Of a stretch of 64,000 nucleotides of DNA, positions 16,374-25,617 are shown piece after piece (the first letter of the stretch is position 1; each line of letters starts with the position of its first letter). The notes below the pieces were generated by a model. It ran no database searches. It had not been told where the DNA came from and saw only the letters and a program-made list of their open reading frames with translations. Origin of the DNA: Paenibacillus pasadenensis (GTDB lineage Bacteria; Bacillota; Bacilli; Paenibacillales; Paenibacillaceae). The DNA lies in contig NZ_JAMBOT010000017.1 in NCBI RefSeq assembly GCF_023715725.1, forward strand, positions 1 to 64,000. Reading direction: 5' to 3'. A program made the translations under genes and the position numbers.

Positions 16374-16742
16374 TTAGATAACTTCCGGTGCAAGCGATAC
16401 GATCTTCATGAAGTCTTTCTCACGAAGTTCGCGGGCAACTGGTCCGAAGATACGGGTACCGCGAGGGGATTTGTCTTCCTTCACGATAACAGCTGCATTT
16501 TCGTCGAATGCGATGTAGGAACCGTCCTTACGGCGAACCGTACGCTTCGTGCGAACGATAACCGCTTTGACTACATCGCCTTTTTTGACAACGCCACCGG
16601 GTGTTGCTTGTTTGACCGAGCACACGATCAGATCGCCGATGTGTCCTACACGACGTCCCGTACCACCCAGTACGCGGATACACATCAGTTCTTTTGCGCC
16701 AGAGTTGTCAGCAACCGACAGGCGTGTAAAAGGTTGAATCAT
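16374..16742 (-). CDS. rplN: 50S ribosomal protein L14
   Basis: Interface protein of the large subunit. The 122 aa begin MIQPFTRLSVADNSGAKELM and contain GDVVKAVIVRTKRTVRRKDG and RIFGPVARELREKDFMKIVS, the standard L14 sequence. Confidence 0.98.
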   Translation of the reverse strand: MIQPFTRLSVADNSGAKELMCIRVLGGTGRRVGHIGDLIVCSVKQATPGGVVKKGDVVKAVIVRTKRTVRRKDGSYIAFDENAAVIVKEDKSPRGTRIFGPVARELREKDFMKIVSLAPEVI

Positions 16743-16780
16743 TGAAATGTCCTCCTTTCAAACTTGATGGTCGAATCGTA

Positions 16781-17044
16781 TTAGAGGATTACAGCTTCTT
16801 CTACGACTTGAACCAGTCTCCAGCGCTTGTCTTTCGACAGCGGACGAGTTTCCATGATTTTAACCGTATCACCGATTTTCGCAGTGTTGTTTTCATCATG
16901 GGCTTTGAATTTCTTCGTGTATTTGATGCGTTTATGGTACAGATCATGTTTTTTGTAGGTTTCTACAGCCACCACGATCGTTTTATCCATTTTGTCGCTA
17001 ACCACTTTACCAATCTGAACTTTGCGATTGTTGCGTTCGCTCAT
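16781..17044 (-). CDS. rpsQ: 30S ribosomal protein S17
   Basis: Primary 16S rRNA-binding protein. The 87 aa read MSERNNRKVQIGKVVSDKMD at the start, with KYTKKFKAHDENN and IMETRPLSKDKRWRLV further on. It follows rpmC by 47 bases. Confidence 0.98.
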   Translation of the reverse strand: MSERNNRKVQIGKVVSDKMDKTIVVAVETYKKHDLYHKRIKYTKKFKAHDENNTAKIGDTVKIMETRPLSKDKRWRLVQVVEEAVIL

Positions 17045-17091
17045 GTTCTTCCTCCTTCCTCAGGCTGGGCGTGTATAAGCACGCGGCTGAA

Positions 17092-17292
17092 TTAGCTGCT
17101 GATTCCCAGTTCTCTTTGGCGCAGTACCGTTTTGGCACGTGCGATTTCTTTCCGAACAGCGCTGATGCGAGTCGGGTTATCCAGTTGGCCAGTAGCCAGT
17201 TGGAAGCGGAGGTTGAACAGCTCTTCTTTAAAGCCGGCAACCTTTTGGTTCAGCTCATCAGTGGTCAGGTTGCGGAATTCACTAGCTTTCAT
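17092..17292 (-). CDS. rpmC: 50S ribosomal protein L29
   Basis: Two-helix protein at the tunnel exit that helps dock chaperones and the signal recognition particle. The 66 aa begin MKASEFRNLTTDELNQKVAG, followed by EELFNLRFQLATGQLDNPTR. The ATG at 17292 lies inside the 3' end of rplP, an 11-base overlap, so translation is coupled. Confidence 0.97.
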   Translation of the reverse strand: MKASEFRNLTTDELNQKVAGFKEELFNLRFQLATGQLDNPTRISAVRKEIARAKTVLRQRELGISS

Positions 17293-17716
17293 TTGCTTCA
17301 CCACCCACTTCTTCGCGTTTCACAAACTTCGTTTTTACCGGAAGCTTGTGGGCCGCAAGGCGCATTGCTTCGCGAGCAACTTCCTCAGGAACGCCGGCAA
17401 GCTCAAACATGACTTTGCCAGGTTTCACAACGGAAACCCATTTTTCTACGTTACCTTTACCGCTACCCATCCGTACCTCAAGAGGCTTTTGGGTAATTGG
17501 CTTGGAAGGGAAAATCTTGATCCATACTTTACCGCCACGTTTGATGTAGCGGGTCATGGCGATACGAGCGGACTCGATTTGACGGTTCGTCACCCAGCCC
17601 GGCTCAGTCGCTTGCAGACCGAATTCACCGAAGTGAACTTCCGTTCCGCCTTTTGCGCGACCTTTCATGTGTCCGCGCTGTTCTTTGCGGTGCTTGACGC
17701 GTTTAGGTACCAACAT
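17282..17716 (-). CDS. rplP: 50S ribosomal protein L16
   Basis: Large-subunit protein beside the A site. The 144 aa begin MLVPKRVKHRKEQRGHMKGR. GWVTNRQIESARIAMTRYIK and RMGSGKGNVEKWVSVVKPG are the family signatures. It starts 2 bases after the rpsC stop and overlaps rpmC. Confidence 0.98.
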   Translation of the reverse strand: MLVPKRVKHRKEQRGHMKGRAKGGTEVHFGEFGLQATEPGWVTNRQIESARIAMTRYIKRGGKVWIKIFPSKPITQKPLEVRMGSGKGNVEKWVSVVKPGKVMFELAGVPEEVAREAMRLAAHKLPVKTKFVKREEVGGEANES

Positions 17717-17718
17717 GA

Positions 17719-18384
17719 TTAGTTGCCTCCTTCCTGGACGGCTGCTTTCTTTTTAGCAGGAAGGATTTCACCGCGGTAGATCCATACTTTTACGCCGATG
17801 CGGCCGTAAGTCGTATGAGCTTCAGCTGTGCCGTAGTCGATGTCGGCGCGCAGCGTATGAAGCGGAACGGTGCCTTCGCTGTATCCTTCTTGACGTGCAA
17901 TCTCAGCGCCGCCCAGACGGCCGCTAACCGAGGTTTTGATTCCTTTTGCGCCTGCGCGCATGGAACGTTGCAGAGCTTGTTTCATTGCGCGGCGGAACGA
18001 AGTCCGGCGCTCAAGCTGTTGTGCGATGCTTTCAGCAACGAGAGTTGCGTCCAGATCAGCTTGTTTGATTTCAGAAATGTTGATGTGAACCTTTTTGCCG
18101 TTCGTAATGCGAGTAAGCTCGCTACGCAGGTTCTCAACTTCGGAACCGCCCTTACCGATGACCATACCCGGCTTAGCCGTGTAGATCGTTACGTTCACGC
18201 GGTTAGCCGCGCGCTCGATCTCGATGCGGGATACAGCAGCGTCTTTCAGTTTTCCTTTAAGGAACTCGCGAACTCGTACGTCTTCCATCAGAAGATCGCC
18301 GAAGTCTTTACCCGCGTACCATTTGGATTCCCAATCCCGGATGACTCCGATACGGAGACCCACCGGATTTACCTTTTGACCCAC
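17719..18384 (-). CDS. rpsC: 30S ribosomal protein S3
   Basis: Head protein at the mRNA entry. The 221 aa have the N-terminal block MGQKVNPVGLRIGVIRDWES, the KH motif VIGKGGSEVENLR near residue 75, and the C-terminal SGRLGGAEIARQE with TYGRIGVKVWIYRGEI. Confidence 0.98.
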   Translation of the reverse strand: MGQKVNPVGLRIGVIRDWESKWYAGKDFGDLLMEDVRVREFLKGKLKDAAVSRIEIERAANRVNVTIYTAKPGMVIGKGGSEVENLRSELTRITNGKKVHINISEIKQADLDATLVAESIAQQLERRTSFRRAMKQALQRSMRAGAKGIKTSVSGRLGGAEIARQEGYSEGTVPLHTLRADIDYGTAEAHTTYGRIGVKVWIYRGEILPAKKKAAVQEGGN

Positions 18385-18397
18385 TCGTTATCCCTCC

Positions 18398-18733
18398 TTA
18401 TTTTTCGGATACGACCAGCGTAATGTGGCTGGTGCGCTTGTTGATGCGACTTGCGCGACCCATAGCGCGAGGCATGAACCGTTTCATCGTCGGACCTTGG
18501 TTAACAAATACCTGGGAGACGACCAGATTGTTAACGTCCATCTGATAGTTATGCTCAGCGTTAGCGATTGCGGAGTTCAGCAGCTTTTCAACGATCGGGG
18601 ATGCAGCGCGCGGAGTGTGGCGCAGAATTGCGATCGCTTCGCCTACTTGCTTACCGCGGATCAGGTCAACTACGAGTTGAGCCTTACGAGGCGCAATGCG
18701 AACTTGATTAAGATGTGCTCTTGCTTCTGCCAT
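18398..18733 (-). CDS. rplV: 50S ribosomal protein L22
   Basis: Lines the nascent peptide tunnel through a long beta-hairpin. The 111 aa contain QVRIAPRKAQLVVDLIRGK at the start, and the hairpin is PTMKRFMPRAMGRASRINKR with TSHITLVV at the end. No tunnel insertion or deletion of the kind that gives macrolide resistance is evident. Confidence 0.98.
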   Translation of the reverse strand: MAEARAHLNQVRIAPRKAQLVVDLIRGKQVGEAIAILRHTPRAASPIVEKLLNSAIANAEHNYQMDVNNLVVSQVFVNQGPTMKRFMPRAMGRASRINKRTSHITLVVSEK

Positions 18734-18778
18734 GACAGGTACCTCCTCTCAAACAGCTTGGTTATGGAAAGGCAGCTA

Positions 18779-19057
18779 TTAACGTCTGCCCGTTTTTTTG
18801 TCGTCGTCGTGACCTTTGTAGGTACGAGTCGGTGCAAATTCGCCGAACTTGTGTCCGACCATATCTTCCGTTACATACACCGGTACGTGTTTGCGGCCGT
18901 CATAAACAGCCAGCGTGTGTCCGATGAATTGTGGGAAGATCGTGGAACGGCGGGACCAGGTTTTGATCACCGTTTTTTTGTTCGCAGCATTCAGTTCTTC
19001 AACTTTTTTCAGAAGGTACCCATCGATGAAAGGACCTTTTTTCAAACTACGACCCAT
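18779..19057 (-). CDS. rpsS: 30S ribosomal protein S19
   Basis: Small-subunit head protein that works with S13. The 92 aa read MGRSLKKGPFIDGYLLKKVE at the start and FIGHTLAVYDGRKHVPVYV further on, diagnostic for S19. Confidence 0.98.
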   Translation of the reverse strand: MGRSLKKGPFIDGYLLKKVEELNAANKKTVIKTWSRRSTIFPQFIGHTLAVYDGRKHVPVYVTEDMVGHKFGEFAPTRTYKGHDDDKKTGRR

Positions 19058-19129
19058 GATCTAGTTCCTCCCTTCCTCGAGACGTTAGCGTGACGCATGC
19101 GACGTCACGCACAGTCGCTCAAGCGGTTA

Positions 19130-19960
19130 TTATTTCGTGCGGCGACGAATAATATATTGGCTCGATGCTTTCTTCTTCTTGCGCGTTTTGGCACCAAGGG
19201 TTGGTTTGCCCCAAGGAGACATAGGCGATTTGCGTCCGATTGGAGCGCGGCCTTCACCACCACCGTGTGGGTGATCGTTAGGGTTCATTACTACGCCGCG
19301 AACTTCAGGACGTTTGCCCAACCAACGGGAACGGCCGGCTTTACCGATTTTCACGAGTTCGTGATCTTCGTTGCCAACAGAACCGATTGTAGCACGGCAA
19401 GTTTTCAGAATGCGACGAACTTCACCGGAAGTCAAGCGGATAACCGCATATGCATCCTCTTTACCGAGGAGCTGAGCTTCCGTACCGGCAGCGCGAACAA
19501 GTTGTCCACCTTTGCCAGGCTTCAGTTCGATGTTGTGGATAAGCGTACCTACTGGAATGTTCTCCAGTGGAAGCGAGTTACCCACTTTGATGTCAGCGGA
19601 AGGACCGGAAACGATCGTGTCGCCGACTTTCAGACCTTTTGGCGCGATGATGTAGCGCTTCTCGCCATCCACATAGTGGATAAGTGCGATGTTCGAGGTG
19701 CGGTTCGGATCGTATTCGATCGTCGCCACGCGGCCTGCGATGCCATCTTTGGTACGTTTGAAGTCGATGATACGATACTTACGTTTATGTCCGCCGCCGT
19801 GGTGACGAACCGTAATTTTACCCTGGTTGTTGCGGCCAGCTTTTTTGAAAAGCGGCGCCAGGAGCGATTTCTCCGGTACGTTCGTTGTGATCTCTTCAAA
19901 TGTCGAGACCGACATGCCGCGACGGGCCGGGGAAGTCGGTTTGTACTTCTTGATTGGCAC
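19130..19960 (-). CDS. rplB: 50S ribosomal protein L2
   Basis: Needed for subunit joining and peptidyl transferase assembly. The 276 aa start MPIKKYKPTSPARRGMSVST. The near C-terminal HPHGGGEGRAPIGRKSPMSP contains the conserved histidine of the active region. It follows rplW by 26 bases. Confidence 0.98.
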   Translation of the reverse strand: MPIKKYKPTSPARRGMSVSTFEEITTNVPEKSLLAPLFKKAGRNNQGKITVRHHGGGHKRKYRIIDFKRTKDGIAGRVATIEYDPNRTSNIALIHYVDGEKRYIIAPKGLKVGDTIVSGPSADIKVGNSLPLENIPVGTLIHNIELKPGKGGQLVRAAGTEAQLLGKEDAYAVIRLTSGEVRRILKTCRATIGSVGNEDHELVKIGKAGRSRWLGKRPEVRGVVMNPNDHPHGGGEGRAPIGRKSPMSPWGKPTLGAKTRKKKKASSQYIIRRRTK

Positions 19961-19986
19961 TTTGTTTCCCTCCTTGTCTTGTCAGA

Positions 19987-20277
19987 TTAGACCGACTCGA
20001 AGAATTCCAGCTCTTTGCTGTCTTCGCTCAGTTGAACGAAGGCTTTCTTCCACTCGGACGTATAACCGGAATGACGGCCATAACGTTTAGGCTTAGCCGG
20101 CACGCGAAGCGTGTTCACGTTGCTAACTTTAACGTTGAAAATCTGCTCAACTGCAGATTTGATCTCGGTTTTGTTCGCACGGATATCTACTTCGAACACA
20201 TAACGTTTTGCAGCCATGAGTTCAGTGGATTGTTCCGTGATAACCGGGCGCTTGATAATATCGCGTGGATCCTTCAT
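19987..20277 (-). CDS. rplW: 50S ribosomal protein L23
   Basis: Main docking site for trigger factor and SRP at the tunnel exit. The 96 aa begin MKDPRDIIKRPVITEQSTEL. VDIRANKTEIKSAVEQIFNV is the family core. Its start codon shares one base with the rplD stop (TAATG). Confidence 0.98.
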   Translation of the reverse strand: MKDPRDIIKRPVITEQSTELMAAKRYVFEVDIRANKTEIKSAVEQIFNVKVSNVNTLRVPAKPKRYGRHSGYTSEWKKAFVQLSEDSKELEFFESV

Positions 20278-20900
20278 TACGCAAGCACCTCCTGTACTTT
20301 CTCGACCGCATCCTTGGTGATGATGAGTTGGTCGTGCGACAGCACATCCAGAACATTGATGCCATCAGCTGCGACGAACTTAACTCCAGGGATGTTACGG
20401 GCGGACAGAGCCACGTTGTTCTCGTATTCAGCCGTTACGATAAGCGCTTTGCGGCCTACTTTGAGGTTGTTCAGAACGGCTTTGAATTCTTTCGTCTTCG
20501 GAGCAGCGAAGTTCAGTTGATCCAGAACGATCAGCTCGCTAGCGATGACTTTGGAAGACAGTGCCGAACGAATCGCCAGACGGCGAACTTTCTTAGGCAG
20601 CTTGAAGCTGTAGCTGCGCGGAGTCGGTCCGAATACGGTACCACCGCCAACCCATTGCGGGGAGCGAATGGAGCCTTGACGAGCACGGCCGGTGCCTTTT
20701 TGTTTCCAAGGCTTACGTCCGCCGCCACGTACTTCGGAGCGTCCTTTCGTTTTGTGCGTGCCAGCGCGTTCAGCTGCTTGTTGCAGCAAAACTGCGCTAT
20801 GCAGGACATGAGAGTTAGGCTCGATACCGAAGACATGCTCGGAGAGCTCGATGTCGCCGACTTGGGAGCCGCTCACATTGAAGATAGCTACTTTAGGCAT
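20277..20900 (-). CDS. rplD: 50S ribosomal protein L4
   Basis: Tunnel-lining protein and, in some bacteria, S10 operon repressor. The 207 aa start MPKVAIFNVSGSQVGDIEL. The extended loop has RGGGRKPWKQKGTGRARQGS. The following block is RSPQWVGGGTVFGPTPRSYS. No loop change of the macrolide-resistance type is evident. Confidence 0.98.
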   Translation of the reverse strand: MPKVAIFNVSGSQVGDIELSEHVFGIEPNSHVLHSAVLLQQAAERAGTHKTKGRSEVRGGGRKPWKQKGTGRARQGSIRSPQWVGGGTVFGPTPRSYSFKLPKKVRRLAIRSALSSKVIASELIVLDQLNFAAPKTKEFKAVLNNLKVGRKALIVTAEYENNVALSARNIPGVKFVAADGINVLDVLSHDQLIITKDAVEKVQEVLA

Positions 20901-20929
20901 AGCTTGTTCCTCCTTTCTTCAGGCGGTGC

Positions 20930-21553
20930 TTATTTCTTCACCGTTTGTTTGATTTTTACGAAGCTGTTTTTAGGACCCGGAATGGAGCCTTTAACCAGCA
21001 GGACATTGCGCTCTGCGTCAACGCGTACGACTTCAAGCTTTTGAATCGTAATCGTTTCGTGGCCCATATGGCCTGGCAGGCGTTTGCCTTTAGGAACGCG
21101 GTTAGCTTGGATGGAACCCATCGAACCAGGTCCGCGGTGGTAGCGGGAACCGTGCGCCATTGGTCCGCGGCTTTGTCCCCAGCGTTTGATAACGCCTTGG
21201 AAGCCTTTACCTTTGGATACGCCCGTTACGTCAACAAATTCGCCTTCCGTGAATACGTCGACCTTAATCTCTTGGCCAACTTCATATTCGCCCAGGTTAA
21301 TGCCGCGAATTTCACGAATGTAGCGCTTAGGAGCCGAGTTGGCTTTTTTAGCGTGGCCGATCGCAGGTTTAGTCGCTCTTTTCTCCTTTTTGTCGGAGTA
21401 ACCGAGCTGAACTGCTTCGTATCCATCGTTTTCTTGGTCTTTCTTTTGCAGAACTACGCAAGGACCAGCTTCGATAACCGTGACTGGCACGACGTTCCCG
21501 TCAGCTGTAAAGACTTGCGTCATTCCGATCTTTTTGCCTAAGATACCCTTCAT
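20930..21553 (-). CDS. rplC: 50S ribosomal protein L3
   Basis: Early-assembly protein reaching the peptidyl transferase centre. The 207 aa from the ATG at 21553 begin MKGILGKKIGMTQVFTADG. A start 24 bases upstream would cover the ribosome binding site AAGAGGTG and is rejected. SKGKGFQGVIKRWGQSRG and MAHGSRYHRGPGSMG form the conserved central loop. Confidence 0.98.
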   Translation of the reverse strand: MKGILGKKIGMTQVFTADGNVVPVTVIEAGPCVVLQKKDQENDGYEAVQLGYSDKKEKRATKPAIGHAKKANSAPKRYIREIRGINLGEYEVGQEIKVDVFTEGEFVDVTGVSKGKGFQGVIKRWGQSRGPMAHGSRYHRGPGSMGSIQANRVPKGKRLPGHMGHETITIQKLEVVRVDAERNVLLVKGSIPGPKNSFVKIKQTVKK

Positions 21554-21599
21554 GTTGACACCTCTTTTCGTTCTCACTTAGCTTGCGCTTGTGGATAAC

Positions 21600-21908
21600 T
21601 TACAGTTTGATTTCGATATCGACACCGGACGGCAGGTCCAGACGCATCAACGCATCAACCGTTTGTGGAGTCGGGTTCACAATATCGATCAGACGCTTAT
21701 GCGTACGTTGCTCGAATTGCTCGCGCGAATCCTTGTACTTGTGTACTGCACGGAGAATGGTGATGATTTGCTTTTCCGTCGGAAGCGGAATCGGTCCAGA
21801 AACACCTGCTCCGGAACGTTTTGCGGTTTCCACGATTTTCTCTGCAGACTGGTCAAGAATGCGGTGATCGTATGCTTTCAAGCGAATACGAATCTTTTGC
21901 TTTGCCAT
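21600..21908 (-). CDS. rpsJ: 30S ribosomal protein S10 (NusE)
   Basis: Small-subunit protein that also joins antitermination complexes with NusB and NusG. The 102 aa from the ATG at 21908 (after GAAGGAGGGA) begin MAKQKIRIRLKAYDHRILDQ. RTHKRLIDIVNPTPQTVDAL is the tetracycline-site loop region. It is the first gene of the S10-spc-alpha supercluster. Confidence 0.98.
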   Translation of the reverse strand: MAKQKIRIRLKAYDHRILDQSAEKIVETAKRSGAGVSGPIPLPTEKQIITILRAVHKYKDSREQFEQRTHKRLIDIVNPTPQTVDALMRLDLPSGVDIEIKL

Positions 21909-22044
21909 ATAAGTCCCTCCTTCTATCGCCCAATTTAGTATCGGACATACTCCGCGAGAACTCCTCACACACACTCCATGGCAAAGGAGCCGGGTGTGTC
22001 AGCAACCTCCCGCATCATCGCAACGTCACAGACCAACAGACAAT

Positions 22045-22073
22045 AGTTTATCATGTTGAAAAGCCTAATGCAA
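22045..22073 (-). promoter_or_regulatory. Promoter of the S10-spc-alpha cluster
   Basis: The minus strand reads TTGCAT, 17 bases, TAAACT, with a TGn extension in front of the -10. It lies after the tuf terminator and gives a leader of about 130 bases. Confidence 0.65.
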
Positions 22074-22147
22074 CAAGTAATTGGGCTTTAGACAAAAAGC
22101 TGCCTCACCAGTTCAAATGCATCCATTTATATAGAAGAAACACAATT

Positions 22148-22176
22148 AAAAAGCTCCCGCCGAAGCGGGAGCTTTT
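22148..22176 (-). terminator. Intrinsic terminator after tuf
   Basis: The minus strand reads AAAGCTCCCGC, loop TTCG, GCGGGAGCTTTTT. The stem is perfect and capped by a UUCG tetraloop. Confidence 0.93.
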
Positions 22177-22205
22177 GCGATTCCGCAGCTATTGCTGCAG
22201 ATTGC

Positions 22206-23396
22206 TTATTTTTGAATCGTTGCTACGGCGCCAGCGCCTACCGTACGGCCGCCTTCGCGGATCGAGAAGCGAGTTCCTTCTTCGATAGCGATTGGAGCGA
22301 TCAGCTCAACGGTAACCGTGATGTTGTCGCCAGGCATAACCATTTCCGTACCTTCTGGCAGGTTGATGATGCCAGTTACGTCAGTTGTACGGAAGTAGAA
22401 TTGTGGACGGTAGCCTGTGAAGAAAGGCTTGTGACGGCCACCCTCTTCTTTAGTCAGGACGTAGATTTGAGCCGTGAAGTTCGTGTGTGGTTTAACGGAA
22501 CCTGGCTTAGCCAGAACTTGTCCACGCTCGATGTCTTTACGGTCAACGCCACGAAGCAGTGCGCCGATGTTGTCGCCCGCTTGAGCGGAGTCCATCAGTT
22601 TACGGAACATTTCTACGCCCGTAACGATGGATTTGCGGGATTCTTCCGCCAGACCGATGATTTCGATCTCGTCGGATACTTTAACTACACCGCGCTCGAT
22701 ACGGCCAGTAGCAACCGTACCACGGCCCGTGATCGTGAACACGTCCTCGACTGGCATCAGGAAAGGCTTAGCCGTGTCGCGCTCAGGAGTAGGGATGTAA
22801 GTGTCGATTTGCTCAAACAGCTCAACGATTTTCTCAGCCCAAGGACCTTCTGGGTTTTGGAGAGCTTCACGAGCAGCGCCACGGATGATTGGAGTGTCAT
22901 CGCCTGGGAAGTCGTACTCGCTCAGCAGGTCGCGAACTTCCATCTCAACCAGCTCGAGGAGCTCTTCGTCTTCAACCATGTCGCATTTGTTCAGAAATAC
23001 GACGATGTAAGGAACGCCTACTTGACGGGAGAGCAGGATGTGCTCGCGCGTTTGCGGCATTGGGCCGTCAGCTGCGGATACAACCAGGATCGCGCCGTCC
23101 ATTTGAGCTGCGCCGGTGATCATGTTTTTAACATAGTCGGCGTGGCCTGGGCAGTCAACGTGTGCGTAGTGACGGTTAGGAGTCTCGTACTCAACGTGTG
23201 CAGTCGAGATCGTGATACCGCGCTCGCGCTCTTCTGGAGCTTTGTCGATTTGGTCAAATGCGATAGCAGCGCCACCGTATTTTTTGGAAAGAACTGTTGT
23301 GATGGCAGCCGTCAGCGTCGTTTTGCCATGGTCAACGTGACCGATTGTGCCAATGTTAACGTGCGGTTTATTACGTTCAAATTTAGCCTTTGCCAT
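22206..23396 (-). CDS. tuf: Elongation factor Tu
   Basis: GTPase that delivers aminoacyl-tRNA to the ribosome. The 396 aa show G1 GHVDHGKTTL at 19-28, G3 DCPGHADY near 81 and G4 NKCD near 136. The beta-barrel domains 2 and 3 end ...EGGRTVGAGAVATIQK. It follows fusA after a 107-base gap with a strong hairpin and precedes a terminator. Confidence 0.99.
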   Translation of the reverse strand: MAKAKFERNKPHVNIGTIGHVDHGKTTLTAAITTVLSKKYGGAAIAFDQIDKAPEERERGITISTAHVEYETPNRHYAHVDCPGHADYVKNMITGAAQMDGAILVVSAADGPMPQTREHILLSRQVGVPYIVVFLNKCDMVEDEELLELVEMEVRDLLSEYDFPGDDTPIIRGAAREALQNPEGPWAEKIVELFEQIDTYIPTPERDTAKPFLMPVEDVFTITGRGTVATGRIERGVVKVSDEIEIIGLAEESRKSIVTGVEMFRKLMDSAQAGDNIGALLRGVDRKDIERGQVLAKPGSVKPHTNFTAQIYVLTKEEGGRHKPFFTGYRPQFYFRTTDVTGIINLPEGTEMVMPGDNITVTVELIAPIAIEEGTRFSIREGGRTVGAGAVATIQK

Positions 23397-23437
23397 TGAA
23401 CTTAATCCTCCTTAAGGTCAGGAAATTAGTATGTTAG

Positions 23438-23485
23438 GTGACAGGCAGACAAGATTTGCTAGAAGCAAACAGATAAGCCTGTCAC
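23438..23485 (-). promoter_or_regulatory. Long hairpin in the fusA-tuf intergenic region
   Basis: Perfect 9-base arms GTGACAGGC and GCCTGTCAC enclose a second stem, TTTGC with GCAAA. No T-run follows on the minus strand, so it is not an ordinary terminator. It lies about 40 bases before the tuf ATG and may be a processing site or a tuf leader element. Confidence 0.6.
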
Positions 23486-23503
23486 AGCGAACCTATAACG
23501 AGA

Positions 23504-25579
23504 TTACTCCGATTTGCTCTTGGAAACAATCTCTTCTTGAATCGATTTTGGAACTTCTTCGTAATGGGAGAGTTCCATGGAGAACACACCGCGTCCTTGG
23601 GTACCGGAACGCAGAGTCGTGGAATATCCGAACATCTCGGCAAGAGGCACCTTAGCACGGATAATTTGAGCGCCACCGCGCGTATCCATACCTTCGATGC
23701 GACCGCGGCGGGAGTTCAGCATGCCCATAACGTCGCCCATGTACTCTTCTGGAACGGTAACTTCGACTTTCATGATTGGCTCAAGGATGACAGGTTTACA
23801 CTTGTCTTTAGCAGCCTTGAGGGCCATGGAACCTGCAATTTTGAACGCCATCTCCGAGGAGTCGACGTCATGGTAGGAACCGTCGAAGATTGTTGCTTTA
23901 ATGTCAACCAGCGGGAAGCCGGCAAGGACACCGTTTTTCATGGATTCTTCGATACCAGCTTGAACCGGACCGATGTATTCACGAGGAACGACACCGCCGA
24001 CGATTTTGTTTTCGAAAACAAAACCGGCGCCTGGCTCTTGTGGTGCGAATTCGACCCATACGTGACCGTATTGACCGCGTCCGCCGGATTGGCGAACAAA
24101 TTTGCCTTCAACCTTAGCCGCTTGACGGAACGTCTCACGGTAAGCTACTTGAGGCTTGCCGACATTAGTCTCAACTTTGAATTCGCGGAGCATACGGTCA
24201 ACAAGGATTTCAAGGTGAAGCTCACCCATACCTGCGATGATCGTTTGGCCCGTTTCTTCGTCCGTATGAGCACGGAAGGTCGGATCCTCTTCAGAAAGCT
24301 TTTGCAGGGCGATGCCCATTTTGTCTTGGTCAGCCTTGGTCTTAGGCTCTACCGCAAGCTGGATAACCGGCTCAGGGAAGTTCATCGACTCAAGGATTAC
24401 CGGATTTTTCTCATCGCACAGCGTATCGCCGGTCGTCGTATCTTTCAGGCCTACGGCAGCGGCGATATCGCCTGCGTATACCTGGCTGATTTCTTGACGG
24501 CTGTTAGCGTGCATTTGAAGAATACGTCCGATACGCTCGCGTTTGCCCTTCGTTGCGTTTACTACGTAAGAACCGGAGTTCAGTACGCCGGAGTAAACAC
24601 GGAAGAACGTCAGCTTACCTACGAACGGATCCGTCATGATTTTGAATGCAAGTGCCGCGAACGGCTCTTCGTCGGAAGACAGGCGAGTCGTCTCCGTACC
24701 GTCTTCAAGGGTTCCCTTGATGGAAGGTACGTCGATCGGAGCTGGCAGGTAGTCAACAACAGCATCCAACATCATTTGTACACCTTTGTTGCGGTACGAG
24801 GAGCCAGCGATTACTGGGAAGATCTTCACTTCTACAACGCCCTTACGGAGCGCCGCTTTCAGTTCTGGAATGGTAATTTCTTCGCCTTCCAGATACTTCA
24901 TCATGAGTTCTTCGTCCAGCTCAGCCACTTTCTCAACCAGTTCTGCGCGAAGCTCTTCGACTTGGTCGGCCAGCTCTGCAGGAACTTCGACTTGCTCAGG
25001 CTCTTTGCCGAGGTCGTCTTTGTATTTGTAGGCAACGCGCTCAACCAGGTCAACTACGCCGATGAAATCATTCTCGGCGCCAATTGGCAGCTGGATCGCT
25101 ACAGCATTGGCTTGCAGGCGCTCGCGCATGTCTTTAACGACATTGAGGAAGTCTGCGCCAATGATGTCCATTTTGTTGATATAGGCGATACGCGGTACGC
25201 CGTAACGGTCAGCTTGACGCCATACCGTCTCGGATTGAGGCTCGACGCCTTCTTTCGCACTGAATACGCCAACTGCCCCGTCCAATACGCGCAGGGAACG
25301 TTCTACTTCAACGGTGAAGTCAACGTGTCCCGGGGTGTCGATAATATTGATGCGGTTGCCCTTCCACTGAGCAGTCGTTGCGGCAGACGTAATCGTGATG
25401 CCGCGCTCTTGCTCCTGTTCCATCCAGTCCATCGTTGCGGCGCCTTCATGCACCTCACCGATTTTGTGGGTACGGCCTGTATAGAACAGAATCCGTTCCG
25501 TGGTCGTGGTTTTACCGGCATCAATATGCGCCATAATCCCGATGTTACGCGTATTTGCCAAGGAGAACTCTCTTGCCAT
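23504..25579 (-). CDS. fusA: Elongation factor G
   Basis: GTPase that drives translocation and, with RRF, ribosome recycling. From the ATG at 25579 (8 bases after AAAGGAG) it is 691 aa. G1 is AHIDAGKTTT at 17-26, G3 DTPGHVDF and G4 NKMD. The C-terminal domains contain GGRGQYGHVWVEF and YSTTLRSGTQGRG. It follows rpsG by 38 bases in the str operon. Confidence 0.99.
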   Translation of the reverse strand: MAREFSLANTRNIGIMAHIDAGKTTTTERILFYTGRTHKIGEVHEGAATMDWMEQEQERGITITSAATTAQWKGNRINIIDTPGHVDFTVEVERSLRVLDGAVGVFSAKEGVEPQSETVWRQADRYGVPRIAYINKMDIIGADFLNVVKDMRERLQANAVAIQLPIGAENDFIGVVDLVERVAYKYKDDLGKEPEQVEVPAELADQVEELRAELVEKVAELDEELMMKYLEGEEITIPELKAALRKGVVEVKIFPVIAGSSYRNKGVQMMLDAVVDYLPAPIDVPSIKGTLEDGTETTRLSSDEEPFAALAFKIMTDPFVGKLTFFRVYSGVLNSGSYVVNATKGKRERIGRILQMHANSRQEISQVYAGDIAAAVGLKDTTTGDTLCDEKNPVILESMNFPEPVIQLAVEPKTKADQDKMGIALQKLSEEDPTFRAHTDEETGQTIIAGMGELHLEILVDRMLREFKVETNVGKPQVAYRETFRQAAKVEGKFVRQSGGRGQYGHVWVEFAPQEPGAGFVFENKIVGGVVPREYIGPVQAGIEESMKNGVLAGFPLVDIKATIFDGSYHDVDSSEMAFKIAGSMALKAAKDKCKPVILEPIMKVEVTVPEEYMGDVMGMLNSRRGRIEGMDTRGGAQIIRAKVPLAEMFGYSTTLRSGTQGRGVFSMELSHYEEVPKSIQEEIVSKSKSE

Positions 25580-25617
25580 TGGAATGTCTCCTTTCAAGTT
25601 GGTACTGCTTTAGAATT

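Larger units (their letters stand above)
21909..22205. other. Intergenic region between tuf and rpsJ
   Basis: This stretch of about 300 bases contains the tuf terminator (22148-22176), the S10 promoter (22045-22073), and an untranslated leader of about 130 bases before rpsJ. No open frame with a ribosome binding site is present. Confidence 0.75.
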
